Shown: positions 11,594 through 22,551, counted from the stretch's first letter. The stretch is 64,000 bases of DNA from Hyparrhenia diplandra (GCA_015847255.1 JADLZK010001142.1:1-64000), one strand, 5' to 3'. The notes: generated by a model not told the origin, from the letters alone. Translations and numbers: made by a program.

Positions 11594-12330
11594 ATAAATC
11601 TGGTGATATCCAGCTCTAAAGTCAACAGCTCCTCCACCACAGGCATAGGATGCTTGTTCTTGACTATTTGAGCATTTAGCTGCCTATAATCCACACAAAA
11701 CCTCCAAGATGAATCTTTCTTCTTTACCAACAACACTGGTGATGCATATGGACTAGTACTGGGCTTAATGATTCCAGCCTCTAACATTTCCTTGACTTGT
11801 TTTTCAATTTCATCCTTCTGATGTGGAGAATATCTATAAGGCCTCACATTTACTGGAATTGCCCCAGGAAGCAACTGAATTTTATGATCAAAGGGCCTAG
11901 CAGGTGGTAAAGTTGTTGGTGTAGTGAACACATCCTCATATTCTTGTAAGACACTAACCACCTCTGCTGGAATAGGAGTCTCAGTCACAGAATGCACTGA
12001 AGACATATCAGCATTTGATGCAACCCCAGGACTAGACTGCTGAGCCCTAATAAGGACACAATGAGTGATATCCTTCTTTCTCAACAATCCTCTCATCTTC
12101 TTGGCAGTAACAGGCAAGCATTTGTCTGAATCAGCAGGAATGCCCTTCAAAGCAATTCTAGTACCCTTATAGGTGAACCTCATCAATTTCTTGCCCCAGT
12201 GCACCCACATGGGACTCACAGACTCCAACCAATCTTGGCCTAATATCATGTCAAAGCATTTCAAAGGCAACACTCCCGCATTGGAAACAAAAGATTTGCC
12301 CTGACTGGTCCAATGTAAACTATCCACTTC
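11590..12330 (-). CDS. Protease C-terminus and reverse transcriptase N-terminus of element B (fragment)
   Basis: The frame covers the end of the retropepsin region (LPLKCFDMILGQDWLES), a linker, then RT fingers/palm motifs: FDHKIQLLPGAIPVNVRPYR, EKQVKEMLEAGIIKPSTSPY, ASPVLLVKKKDSSWRFCVDY and RQLNAQIVKNKHPMPVVEEL. It is continuous with gag except for one amber codon at 12331-12333, consistent with a single gag-pol polyprotein. It runs out of frame at the internal RT deletion near 11620. Confidence 0.9.
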   Translation of the reverse strand, partial: EVDSLHWTSQGKSFVSNAGVLPLKCFDMILGQDWLESVSPMWVHWGKKLMRFTYKGTRIALKGIPADSDKCLPVTAKKMRGLLRKKDITHCVLIRAQQSSPGVASNADMSSVHSVTETPIPAEVVSVLQEYEDVFTTPTTLPPARPFDHKIQLLPGAIPVNVRPYRYSPHQKDEIEKQVKEMLEAGIIKPSTSPYASPVLLVKKKDSSWRFCVDYRQLNAQIVKNKHPMPVVEELLTLELDITRFI

Positions 12331-13396
12331 CTAGGCACACTGCATCAAGGATCCATTGGCTGTGGTGAACTGAGTAGAAGGCCTGGCAACCAACTGATCA
12401 GATATAATGTTTGCCAATCCAGTGCTGATAAATGATCCAACACTCCCAGAGTCTACCAAGATCAGTACTGAATGATGTCCCACCTGTCCACACAACCTCA
12501 TAGTCTGTCTCTTTTGAGAAGAAGATGATTGTTCCTGAGCTACAGTCATGACAGTATCCTCCTGGGCCTCCACATCTAAAGCCACCTCCTTATGATCAGA
12601 AACAGGGTCTTCCAAAGCATCTAGAAGCTCCTCAATGACATGCAAGGGTACCTGAGGAGGGCACTTGTGCTCCCTACTCCACTTACTGCCACACTTGAAG
12701 CATAGATTGTTCTGACGCCTGAAGGCTCTCAAGGCTGTCAGTTTATCCTCAGATTCTGCTCCTGTCTGAACTGGTGTCCCTCTAGGGAGATCTCCAACCT
12801 TGGCCTTATCATATAGAAACTTTGTCTTGAACCCCTCCTTGTACTGCTGTTTACCCTTGGTCTTAGCCACTTCTACTTCCTGAATGAGTGCCAATGCTGT
12901 TGCTGTATCCACATCAACAGGGCGATGCAGAACCAAAGCAGAACGAATCTCCTCCTTAAAACCAGCCACAAACCGGGTCACAAAATATGTCTCATCATAA
13001 CTTGGATTATAGAGCAATAAACTGTGAGCACCGGCCTCAAACTCCCTGACATACTCATCAACTAAGCCCTTCTGATGAATTGCTTCAAACTGTTTGAGCA
13101 CAATTGGATACTGATCCTTATCAAATCGCTGCATCACCAAATGACAGAGCAGATCCCAGTTAGTGATACGCCCACCACGCTCCTTGGTATGAAGCCATGT
13201 CCTCGCCGCACCAATGAAGTTGAGAGCAGCAAATCGTGTCCTCAATGATGGGTGAACCGCATGCACCTCGAAGTAGGTCAAACAATCATCACGCCATAAG
13301 CGAGGCGAAGTTCCATCAAACTTAGGAAAATCAAGCTTAGGAAAAAGGAGGTGGTCGAGCGAATGGACCAGAGTAGGAGTCGTGAGACGTACCCTT
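12331..13396 (-). pseudogene. gag (C-terminal two thirds) and protease of element B
   Basis: It reads from LVHSLDHLLFPKLDFPKFDG through TYFEVHAVHPSLRTRFAALN and ARTWLHTKERGG, a normal retrotransposon gag capsid domain, then a zinc knuckle CFKCGSKWSREHKC and the protease active site LILVDSGSVGSFI (Asp-Ser-Gly). Gag packages element RNA and protease cuts the polyprotein. The upstream end at 13396 is the insertion point of element C, and the N-terminus lies beyond it (17831-18192). The frame ends at a TAG codon where the polyprotein should continue (QCA-stop-EVDSL). Confidence 0.9.
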
Positions 13397-13535
13397 TGTT
13401 GACACTTGTTATAGCATAATATTATAAGTCAATTAACATGAAATAAGGGCTCAAGTCAAAGACCAACATAAGTCTAGGGGTCTAACTAATATATTTCCAC
13501 GAGTTTTGGTATTCTGTGACTTTCTAGGGACTTAA
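13397..13535 (+). repeat. Remnant of the 5' LTR of element C
   Basis: It matches the first part of the 3' LTR (15753 onward) from TGTTGACACTTG to GGGACTTAA with a few differences. Identity then stops abruptly at 13535/13536, which marks a deletion breakpoint. Confidence 0.9.
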
Positions 13536-15736
13536 CAAAAATATTTTGTCTTTTGTCTTTTGAAAACCTTAAAGCCCCATGCTGATATCCTCAAGGCTTA
13601 AACACCTTTAGGCTATTTGATGTGGTGGCATAAAAAATAAAATAAAGATGCATAAGTACTTTATCTTTTCATGCATATAAAAATAAAAATTTAAAAAAAA
13701 ATGAAAAAAATCTAAAAATATATATCGGGCAACCTAAAGCAATGTGGCTAACCTCTAACGCTTAATCAAAGTTCCACTAGCTTTGTTGTCTATTTGAGAT
13801 TAGCAGAATTCAAGAGGAGAAGAGATATGTTAGGAGCCACCCTTGTCGCCAACTACCTCAACTTCTACATCATTGAAGATTACACTCCAATCTAGCTTGG
13901 GGGAGTGCAACCCCTGATTATCCAGATAAGTATCTTATTATCTATAGTATTTATATTATTAGTTAAATATTTTGTTTGCTAGAAAGTTTGTTAAGAGTCT
14001 AGTTTTATAAAGTCTAGTTGTTTTAAAGAGTCTTTTGTTAGAGTGTGAATAAAAAGATCAAGAGAGAGTGTTCACTAAGTTTACTTTGCTCAACTAAAAG
14101 GAACCCCAAAATCTGCCAACATGGAGATGATGAATAGTTGCTCCATTGTTATACTTTTCTAGTACTTAGCTTTCAAGCTTAATTTCTCTTGAGCTTCATT
14201 TGCAAAATTACTTTGATTTGATATTTACTCTAAACCTGAAACCTATGGGTTGCAAATGCTTGCTCTAAAGTCTAGGTAATTGACGTATATGATATATGAT
14301 AGTCTGAGCTACTATTTGATCTTACTCCTAGTGACACTAGATTTCTGGAGATTTATATTTTGAAAATTGAAAATGCACATGATAAGTTCCTGTGTGACAA
14401 GAGTGAGAACCTCCTACCACAGCCATATATACATTCTCCCTAGATTAGGAAAACCTTTGATTTATATATATAGGCTGCTTGCTTTGCATTGAGTTTGTTT
14501 AATCTTTGTCGACCCTTAGAAACTTGTCATGCTGATCATGTACACTCCACTCCATTTCACTCCACTACATTCCACTCCATTACATTTCATTCACTTATAT
14601 GCTATTTCCACCCTGGAAATACGCATCCACCACATATACACCCATTATATATATACCACTATCATTTCACTCTAGCCAGCAAAAATGTTCTGCTCCTATC
14701 CCAGGAGAGAGCAACTAAAAATATTCCCTATACCCATCCACTCATTCATTGCTAGCCAATGTCTTACAAAAAGCTCCATTACATTTGTTTATCTCTCAAA
14801 AGTTATTACAAAAGAGATTTGGGTTGTAGATTAAAAAAAGAGAGAGAGAGAAAGGGAGATGAAAAATGGACAAGTGTCCTACGGGCGAGTAGAGCCTACC
14901 TCCCTAAGAAAAAGAAAGAATAAAGGAGAGATAAAAAAATGGACAAGTGTCCACTGAAAACAATGGTACTTAGATGCTCGCCTCTCCATAAAAGAAAAAT
15001 AAAGAAAGAAAAAGATACAACCCAGGTTCTCTACAGAGTTTCCAAATTCCAAAAGAGAGAAGATTTCTCAAGGAGCAAAAGTAAGATTTTCACCTCATTC
15101 ATTCTATACACCTTACTACATTTCTTACTATATTCCCTACCATCTATATTCTATCCACCATACACATGCACCACTTGATCAGTGTGATTTGTAACTTTGG
15201 ATCCATTGCTTGAATTTACAATATATGCTTAGTAAGTAAATTTAGTTTTTTCCTACCTATGAGCCCCAGATATAAGCCTTAGATATAGGGTGAGAGAGAA
15301 GAAGGCATAGTGTGCTACTGCCTTAGCCAAAAATACTACATATTATGAGAGAAAGGCAACACTACCTTATTGCCTTAGAGAGGATCCACAAATACCACAG
15401 ATGAGAGATTAGAGAGAGTCATACTGAGGAACTTTGAGTTTTATTTGAAAACTAGCAAAAACTCCAGAAGGACAATTGATCAAAAGAGTTTGAGATATAG
15501 TGCTTGACTTGACTGTTCTATCTTTCAATTGCCCAAGATTGAAGAAAAGGTTATAAGCCCCAAAAGGTAACAGGTAATATGGGTAAGTTGAAGTTTTGAA
15601 AAGTTTATTTTTATCTGGAGAGAAATTTTGTTTGAAAGCATGTGTACTCTTAAGGTGTGATAGCGTTGCAGCAACTCCTGATCCAAGTAAGTAGTTTAAT
15701 ATAATATCATGTGTCTTGCTAGAGACTAGCAAGAGG
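13536..15736 (+). other. Noncoding internal region of element C
   Basis: 2.2 kb, AT-rich, with no gag or pol motif. It includes TTGGGGGAGTGC at about 13909, a TTCCACTCCATT-like low-complexity stretch (14545-14600), AG-rich runs (14835-14860), and two copies of AATGGACAAGTGTCC (about 14866 and 14938), the first followed by GGGCGAGTAGAGCC. The same motif pair occurs inverted in element D (22040-22170). Confidence 0.75.
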
Positions 15737-15752
15737 TAAGCTTGGGGGAGCT
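15737..15752 (+). promoter_or_regulatory. Polypurine tract of element C
   Basis: TAAGCTTGGGGGAGCT directly before TGTTGACAC of the 3' LTR. The same AAGCTTGGGG core precedes the 3' LTRs of D and I. Confidence 0.88.
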
Positions 15753-17540
15753 TGTTGACACTTGTTATAGCATAATATTATAAGTCAATTAACATGAAAT
15801 AAGGGCTCAAGTCAAAGACCAACATAAGTCTAGGGGTCTAACTAATATATTTCCATGAGTTTTGGTATTCGTGACTTTCGAGGGACTTAATGGATAATTG
15901 CGAGAGAAGAATGGAGAAAGTTCCGGAATATACAAGACATATGATGACAAGACTTGACCGTGAAGTAACTCAACCCGAAAAGTGGACTAAAACATTCTAG
16001 AAGATACCAGAGGACACCAGAACAAACGGGAAGATGAGGTGGCACTCCACCCTAGCGGCCGCCAGTGCCATGTAGGCCGGCCGCCAGGTGGGGTTGGCCT
16101 GTCAGCCTCACCTTTTTATGTCGGTTTACTACCGACCTTGAGGTTGCATCTACACCGTTATTGAAGGTCGGTTTGATCCAAGGGTCCACATTCATCGCCA
16201 AGTCCTATATAAGAAGACCAGCTGACCCCAGGGCTAAACCCTAATTCAAATCATATTCATTATCAATTCATTCTCATCAAGTCCAACCAAGTCTAGACCT
16301 AAGCCCTAGTTCATACTAGAAGTAGTTAGCTATCTAGCTAGTTCTAGTTGAAGATCAAGTTCATCTTGAGTTCCTGATAGTCAAGAAGTAGCAAGGATCA
16401 TCGTTCTTGAGACTTCTCTCTTGTATTCGACCGTAAGTACTATTATATACAGAATACAATTGTTATGGCTTTGATATTTATAATGATTATATTCTTATTG
16501 ATACGTGTTTATGCATGCTATGATTACATGTTTAGTTTAGTGAGTTTGTCTTATATCTTATGCATGGAATTGTATAGCATCCACGTAGATGATCACTATG
16601 TGGGTGATAAGCAATGTGTAAACGTGGTGTTTATACAACGTTTATACGCAATTGCACCCTACATTCAGGGCCATGTGGTAGATCACGGGAGTGGTGTCTG
16701 TTGAGTCCTTTGTAATCCACCCTCCGAATGATAGGACTAGTCGAGCTATAATTACGGTAATGATCAAGTTTTGTCCTTGGTTGTTATTGGTAATGCTTGC
16801 CATGTGTAGATGTAATCCAACCTTGCCATGATAGCTAGATGTATTGCACTAATTGTAGTATTCATTAACATATATGATTAGGAGTATCTTAGGAATATTC
16901 TTTTCATTCTTTCTATAACATGTTAATAGCTCGTATGATACTAGTGGCATATGATGATCTTAGACTTGGGTAGTTATCATTTATATAATTATCTTTATCT
17001 TGTGACTTATCTGTTGAGTAATGTTAGATGCATATGGCTACTCGCATTATACTACCTAGGTATGTGGATCTCATAAGTAAATCACTTCCTAAATCATTAG
17101 ATATCCCTTTTCTCTCTACTTTCCATAGACTCCCTTCCCTGTGGTAAAATATAAATACGATACCGGATTACTCCCGATGAAGTGCTACGATGGTATTTCT
17201 ATCTCGTAGGCGCTTTGCGACCATATCATGTTCATTCTTTTATCAAGGCCTATCAACAAATACCATACCCGCATTTCTTTGAGCATTATTGCTAGGGTGA
17301 CAGACTAGTGTATAGGTAATGCCTAGAAATGAGTGGTATACCTTGAGTACATATCCCGGTGAGATTAACTCCACTATGGATAATGATGCTAAGTTTACAT
17401 CCCACTACTAACACCGCCCTAACTTTGCTTTATTGGATCATGAGGTTAATCCCATATCCAAGCTAACATGATTAGATAGATATCCCATATATATTTCTTT
17501 TTCGCCTTCCTAATGAGGATGGTGGTAAGAAATATCAACA
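15753..17540 (+). repeat. 3' LTR of element C
   Basis: 1,788 bp, TGTTGACA to ATATCAACA. It matches the solo LTRs at 39563-41343 and 53090-54877, which are inverted relative to it. A TATATAAG box at 16206-16213 suggests U3 ends near 16235. Confidence 0.93.
16206..16213 (+). promoter_or_regulatory. TATA box of the element C LTR
   Basis: CTATATAAGAAG inside the LTR, followed by an AACCCTAATTCA-type leader. Position is consistent with a U3/R boundary about 30 bp downstream. Inference from motif only. Confidence 0.55.
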
Positions 17541-17545
17541 CCCTT

Positions 17546-17850
17546 GTTAGATGCATATGGCTACTGCATTATACGCGGCCGTAAGTTACCCCAAACTCGC
17601 CCGCCTAAATCATTAGATTGGCTTTTCTCTCATGCCGTTGGGTAAACGCGGATTCTCGCGTCGGTATTTCGGTGAGTCCTTTTATCAAGGCCGCGGGTGC
17701 TTTGGTGTTGAGGTCGACTAGTGCCGTAATGTGACGGCTATCCGTACACCGTGGTGGGAGCTCCACTATGGGTGGCGCCCACCACATCCCACTACTAACA
17801 CGCCGCCAGGAGCTCCTACCGCCTTGATAGATATCCCATATATATTTCCG
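17546..17850. other. Interleaved mosaic of element C LTR and element B gag sequence
   Basis: Short blocks identical to the last 475 bp of the adjacent C LTR occur here in the same order, separated by unrelated GC-rich sequence. Block pairs are 17546-17562 with 17024-17042, 17604-17618 with 17089-17103, 17622-17631 with 17108-17117, 17679-17692 with 17237-17250, 17761-17771 with 17369-17379, 17784-17800 with 17398-17414, and 17826-17848 with 17475-17497. Neither gag coding nor LTR is continuous. This looks like a consensus of two templates rather than real DNA. Confidence 0.7.
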
Positions 17851-18192
17851 ATCATGAACACCGACGCCGACACGAGGTAGGCCGCCGAGCACCCCTGGTC
17901 TTGGGCATGGTCCCACCGAAGTAGGGTCGAAGGAGTCGATCCGTCGTGCGAGGTAGTCAACCTGCGACGAAGTCTCCTTGGTCGTCGTCTCGCCAGTTCC
18001 GCCTTCTCCCGCAAATCCTCGAGCAACGTGTCGACGATCCGAAATGCGCTTAGCCGATGGTATGAACCTTGTCGGCGTGCGCTTCACGATGACCTCCAAT
18101 CCAGCCACCTGCTTCGCGGCATCAGCAACATCATCAAAGCGCTTGAGTAGCTTGTCAAACTTGGTGGATAGGTCTTCGATCGACGCCGCCAT
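17831..18192 (-). pseudogene. gag N-terminus of element B
   Basis: Read on the minus strand from ATG at 18192 it gives MAASIEDLSTKFDKLLKRFD and then DDVADAAKQVAGLEVIVKRT, a coiled-coil-like start typical of gag. I chose this Met because it is the first after the primer site that opens a coiled coil; a longer frame starts at 18240 but adds only leader-like residues. Element C separates it from the rest of gag (13396 downward), and the sequence between 17546 and 17850 is unreliable. Confidence 0.65.
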
Positions 18193-18434
18193 CTCTGCTT
18201 GCGCCTTCGTCTGCTTCTTCCCGGGACCCAGCACGATCAATCAAGTTGAGACGCACACAATTCCGCTGTTGATTGGAGGAGACCGCAACCGATTGCAGGA
18301 ATGAGACACTCCGATTGGGGCGTTGGGTGGATTTATTGCAATCGACTCAAACAGCGAGAAACTGCGAAATCGATCGGCTTATCACCAGAGCCTTGTACCC
18401 TCAATCAAATCTAGCACCGAATCCGTGAATCACA
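18193..18434 (-). other. Leader (5' untranslated region) of element B
   Basis: About 240 bp between the primer site and the gag start, with no other feature visible. Confidence 0.6.
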
Positions 18435-18448
18435 GGAGCTGGATACCA
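18435..18448 (-). other. Primer-binding site of element B (Met-tRNA-like)
   Basis: The minus strand reads TGGTATCCAGCTCC two bases after the end of the 5' LTR. It starts like the initiator tRNA-Met complement (TGGTATCAGAGC) used by chromoviruses but diverges after eight bases. Confidence 0.65.
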
Positions 18449-18450
18449 AT

Positions 18451-18831
18451 TGCTAGGATCCGCGAGGATCACCAACGATAACTGGATGGATTGGAAAGGG
18501 TAGAGAAGAATTGGGGATCGGGAAGCAGGAATTCAGAGGAGGACGAACGACGATGGTTTATTCAGAGAGGGAAAACAAAGTTTGATTACAATTGTTCGAT
18601 GCCTTCACCGACAAGTCGACTCGACGCTTGAGTACCAACTAACTAGGCCATGGGCCGACTCAGCAACACAATAACGGCCTAAGGCCCAAACACACGTCAC
18701 GGCCTGTGGCCCAACCTCTACCTCTAGACAAGATATATGAAACACCACTGTTCCTCATCACTTTGCCGTTGTCAGATAATCTTCAGAGTTAGCCACCGAT
18801 CCCAGGCTTGATCTCGGTCAGGTTCCTGACA
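18451..18831 (-). repeat. 5' LTR of element B
   Basis: 381 bp, TGCTAGGATCC to TTCCTGACA, followed by TSD CATGG. It is the pair of 8769-9149. Confidence 0.95.
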
Positions 18832-18836
18832 CATGG

Positions 18837-20015
18837 ATATCGACGACGTGCATAGACGAGACGGAGGCAACGACGCGCGGCCACAAGAACGTCAAGACCG
18901 AGTACAGACTCGTGGCGCAGTTCCAAGCATGTAACCGCACGCACCAAGCCGTCCAAGCCGGGAGCAAGCCACAAGACGGTAGCGCATTATCAACTCGTCA
19001 CCGAGCCGGAAATGGGAGCCATACACATACGTATTATATCACCGTTCACCACTGGCGGAGCCAGGAATCTGTGGCTGGGACAATACACGCCGGCTTCGCC
19101 ATGCTCGGGGATTGTGCCTCCGCCTTCGCCGATCGCTTGAGGAGTGCACCTTTGGCCTCGCCACGCTCGGGGACTGCGCCTCCAACCTCGCTTGAGGAGT
19201 GCGCCTCCGGCCTCGCCACGCTCGGGGACTGCGCCTTCGACCTCGCTCGAGGTGTGCGCCTCCGGCCTCGCCATGCTCGGGGACTGCGCCTTCGACCTCG
19301 ACGACCGCTTGGGGGCTGCGCCTCCGACCTCGACATGCTCGGGGACTACGTCGCCGACCACACGAGACTTGTCTTCGACCTCGTCACGCTCGGGGACTCG
19401 TCTCCGACCTCTCCGACCGGACATGTCCAGCAGCAAGCTAGTACGTCAGCCCGAACGAACAACAAGCCATCAAGAGGTCGAGCAAGCTAATCAAAGACAA
19501 GAAAGCAACCCGAGCACCATGCAAGCTAATCAAATCAGTACAGCGTATGTGTATATATGCATATATACATCACGCCTGCATGGTCAAGAGATACTCTTGA
19601 CTATCTACGCTTCCGGACGTGGCTTCATCCTCAGGGATCTAAACAGCTAAGTCATGCCTTCAATTCCAAATTCCAAGATTCATATACAATATATATGTTT
19701 TTGGACATATATACATGACAGATTGTTACGTCGGAGCTCAACTACACCCTTCGACGTCACTCGGTGGCTGTCATCCGCCTGACATACAAGGTCCACCAGC
19801 AAGGGAGCATGCACGTACATCGACAACCGGGACTGCTCGACATCACCAAACTGGGGACTGCTCGACACTCGGCGTCGGCCCCACGCCGAGACTTCCTCGG
19901 TGGTCGGATTCTCGCTACATCTTCGCCGCCGCAACGTCAGAATGTGCTATTAAGTTCCTCATGTTGTTCGGATCAGGGTGCTGATCTTGGGCAGCGCATC
20001 GAGGGGCTTGATAAG
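18837..20015 (+). mobile_element. Fragment of host element E between insertions B and D (3' internal region)
   Basis: GC-rich DNA with repeated GCTCGGGGACT motifs, of the kind found just upstream of the 3' LTR in Tat/RIRE2-like gypsy elements. Frames are open by chance in several phases because of high GC, and I see no conserved protein motif. Confidence 0.65.
19104..19410 (+). repeat. Degenerate GC-rich tandem repeat in element E
   Basis: CTCGGGGA recurs at 19104, 19166, 19221, 19276, 19338 and 19389 (spacings 62, 55, 55, 62 and 51 bp), each followed by a CTGCGCCTCCGACCTCG-like segment. Units vary too much for a satellite and sit inside a retrotransposon. Confidence 0.85.
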
Positions 20016-21689
20016 TGTTGGCATTTCTTAACGTCATCACTAGAAACAGGTTTAGAACCCATCCCTAATGACGGCGCTAAGAAATGAGCCGTCGATATCA
20101 CTAAGTGGAACCACCGTGTCGGTGATATCGCACTTTCAATCAACGGTGATAGATCTTGCCATAGTTGATATTTCATCCGCAAGCGCACGGATCTATCATT
20201 GTAGCATTTCACCCTAAGTATTTAGGGTATCGTTATTTATATTTTCCCAAAGGAAGGCTTGTTGTATAAGAAGCTAGCATGGCATCTGGATGATGAAATG
20301 TGTGCACGCTAAGACCAACTCGATCATAACAAGGGTAAGGAATACGGTTTATAGATAGTGTGACACACACATTGAAATCCACCAGGAAAGGATAAAGAAA
20401 ATAGATAAAGAATAAACGAATGTCCTATGGAGTAATCTAATGTATTCTAGTCATGGTCTTACAATGAATAGTTAGGATCATATGCTAACACGATCTAAGC
20501 ATGGTTATGTCTAGGATAACAGAGGGAGACTTCCGGTACCATCATCCGCCCAATGGAAAGCATTTACGAACTCCTACATCACATGCGAACGTGGAGGGAT
20601 TACAAGGGACGGACGGGGCTGTCACAACCCCCCGCCGCCTACCCTCACGACCATGGCATGCTCTCATATTCGAAGGTGTCGTAATACCCGGGCACCATGC
20701 CCGCGTACTAGAGAGCACTACTCCTATCCCCCGGGATCCCCACCCTACGGATGGACGGACTAAGACAAGAGCAAACCCGAAAAGAACGATGAACCGTTAT
20801 CCCATCTATAATCATGTTATGCATATGATGATCGATGAAGAACAAATATAAACATGTTAAGATTATGATATACAAACTATATGCTAGATCATATACCAAC
20901 ACTAGAACATGAACGAGACTATACTCTAATTCATAAGTTAGACCATGATCATAGAAATAGAACTTGTAAATAGGAGAAAGATCCATGGAGAATATATATT
21001 ACCAAAGCTCACTTTGCTCCAAGATTACAAGTCCTCCTCTTGTAGCTCTTCTACTCTAATGCTAACCAAATAAGAAGAAGAAGAAGAAGTGGAGGTGGAG
21101 AGTGAGGTAGAGAGTGTGAGTGTGCTGGTGTGGTGACTCCAAGTGTGGTGTGTGGAATGAGGGAGAGAGAGGGGGTATTTATACACAAGAGGGAGTGAGC
21201 TAAATGACCTAACTACCCCTAAACCGACCTAGGGGGCCCGTGTACGTTGCACCGGCCATCAACCACCGAACCGACCATTGGAGCACTTATTGTACGCCGC
21301 CACGCCGACCGGGCTCGAACCGCCCCGGGGAGGAGGGTGCGGCCTCACTTTGGGGTGCGCCGGACCCCTTTGGGCTCGGCCCGGTCCAAGCCTCGTCGTG
21401 CGGTCGTGGTTGGTCCTGAAAAGTTGTAGAGTGGGCTTGGTTCGGTCCAGTTGTGCAGATTTGGTCCATTTCCACCCCTGGGCTTGATATTCTTGAGAAT
21501 GCGCTTTCGAGGATGGCGTACTTTGGACGTATTTCCACTGTATTTATTATAAATGCTACAAAATACATTTCGAACACTACAAGTGGAAATATGTTAGTAA
21601 TAAATGTATATGAGTATAAAAGGTATAGTTTTACTCCCTAAATGGTAGTAAGTTGATGGGAAAAAATATGTCGTTAGTGACCGTCAACA
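20016..21689 (-). repeat. 3' LTR of element D
   Basis: TGTTGGCATT to GTCAACA. A minus-strand TATA box GTGTATAAATACCC lies near 21174-21186. The R-U5 part is related to LTRs A, F and I. It carries a roughly 140-bp segment (20034-20173) that those LTRs lack. Confidence 0.93.
20034..20173. repeat. Roughly 140-bp insertion within the left LTR of D
   Basis: Compared with LTR A, where TTTCTTAACGT is followed almost at once by ATCCGCAAGCGCACGG, the D LTR has an extra segment bounded by TCAT on both sides and starting TCATCACTAGAAACAGG. The same segment is in the right LTR (27089-27227), so it was present before D transposed. It may be a small DNA-transposon remnant; I could not identify terminal inverted repeats with confidence. 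Confidence 0.5.
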
Positions 21690-21706
21690 AACTCCCCAAG
21701 CTTACC
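21690..21706 (-). promoter_or_regulatory. Polypurine tract of element D
   Basis: The minus strand reads GGTAAGCTTGGGGAGTT immediately before TGTTGACGG of the 3' LTR. Confidence 0.88.
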
Positions 21707-22551
21707 CTTTGCGCGCGCCCCTCTAGCAAAAGATAAATACTTGGTTGTTGATCGGGAGTTGCTACAATGCCGGTTATGTTTCACAAGTGCCGGGGGTTAT
21801 AATAAGATTTTCTACTATAGTTTGAATAAAAATGGCATGCCTTTGCTTACCCTTTATTACCTTTCATCGTAGCGGGGCTTTTTAGTCGTCTCTCGAGCCT
21901 TGGCGGTTGCCGATAGAACAGATTATAGAAGTACTTTTCATTCATCCTTTTGATCAACTTTTTATCTAGGATTTATTTATTTAGATTATATTTGTTTTTC
22001 GAGAAAGTATGGGCTTTATTGCTACATATATATATATATTTTTATTTTTTGGAGAGGTGGGCTCTACTCGCCCTAGACTTTTGTCTTTTATTTCCTCTCT
22101 TTCTTTTTCTCTTTTCTCTTTTTTTTTTGGAGATGTGGGCTCTTCTCGCCCTCGGACACATGTCCATTTTTCATCTCTTTTCTCTCTTCTTTTTTTTTAG
22201 CATAGCCCATATCTTTTCTCTTTTCTTTCAAATTAGATTCCCGGATGTCTAGTTTCTCTTTTTGGACGAAATCATAGCAAATCTATTTATACCATATCAT
22301 ACTTGGCAACAACTTAGACTAGATAGAGCTTATGCAACCCACATGAATCAGGTTTTTCAGGATGAGTTTTTAGACTTAGCCACTAAACCCAAACTTTAGA
22401 GAAATTCGAATTATAAACTAGGCACATGCAAAACATAAGACAGAGCAACTATTCATCATTTCAACAAGGGACTAAGACTAAACATTTTCATAGCTCATAT
22501 GTATAGACATGAAAGCACAAGAAGAGCTACTTATTCTATTTTTTGGTTTTT
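21707..22551 (-). other. PPT-proximal noncoding region of element D
   Basis: Pyrimidine-rich on the plus strand. Two copies of GTGGGCTCTACTCGCCC or GTGGGCTCTTCTCGCCC (about 22056 and 22136), the second followed by GGACACATGTCCATTTTTCATC, are inverted matches to the element C motif near 14866. Short plus-strand frames here are T-rich low complexity. Confidence 0.75.

Larger units (their letters stand above)
13397..17540 (+). mobile_element. Element C: noncoding Athila/Tat-like LTR element nested in gag of B
   Basis: It is flanked by the perfect TSD CCCTT (13392-13396 and 17541-17545). The right LTR is complete (15753-17540). The left LTR survives only as its first 139 bp (13397-13535), followed directly by internal sequence, so the rest of the 5' LTR and probably the leader and coding region are deleted. 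The polypurine tract AAGCTTGGGGGAGCT at the right LTR shows plus orientation. No coding motif remains. Two solo LTRs of the same family occur at 39563-41343 and 53090-54877. Confidence 0.92.
8769..18831 (-). mobile_element. Element B: Reina-type Ty3/gypsy chromovirus
   Basis: The 381-bp LTRs (8769-9149 and 18451-18831) differ at 7 positions by my alignment and are flanked by the perfect TSD CATGG (8764-8768, 18832-18836). The polypurine tract lies next to the left LTR and the primer site next to the right LTR, so it reads on the minus strand. The order is gag, protease, reverse transcriptase, RNase H, integrase, chromodomain. The RT and integrase sequence style and the compact short-LTR layout fit the Reina clade. 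Element C (13397-17540) interrupts gag. Five in-frame TAG codons plus frameshifts inactivate the polyprotein. Confidence 0.93.

Noticed and set aside
19104..19410. Regularly spaced repeats that might suggest a CRISPR array
   Set aside because: Units are degenerate, the spacers are themselves repeats, and the context is a plant retrotransposon.
18912..19490. 192-codon plus-strand frame and overlapping frames on both strands
   Set aside because: They lie in the GC-rich tandem repeat of element E. Three or more phases are open at once and the residues are a repetitive Arg/Pro/Ser pattern. No domain.
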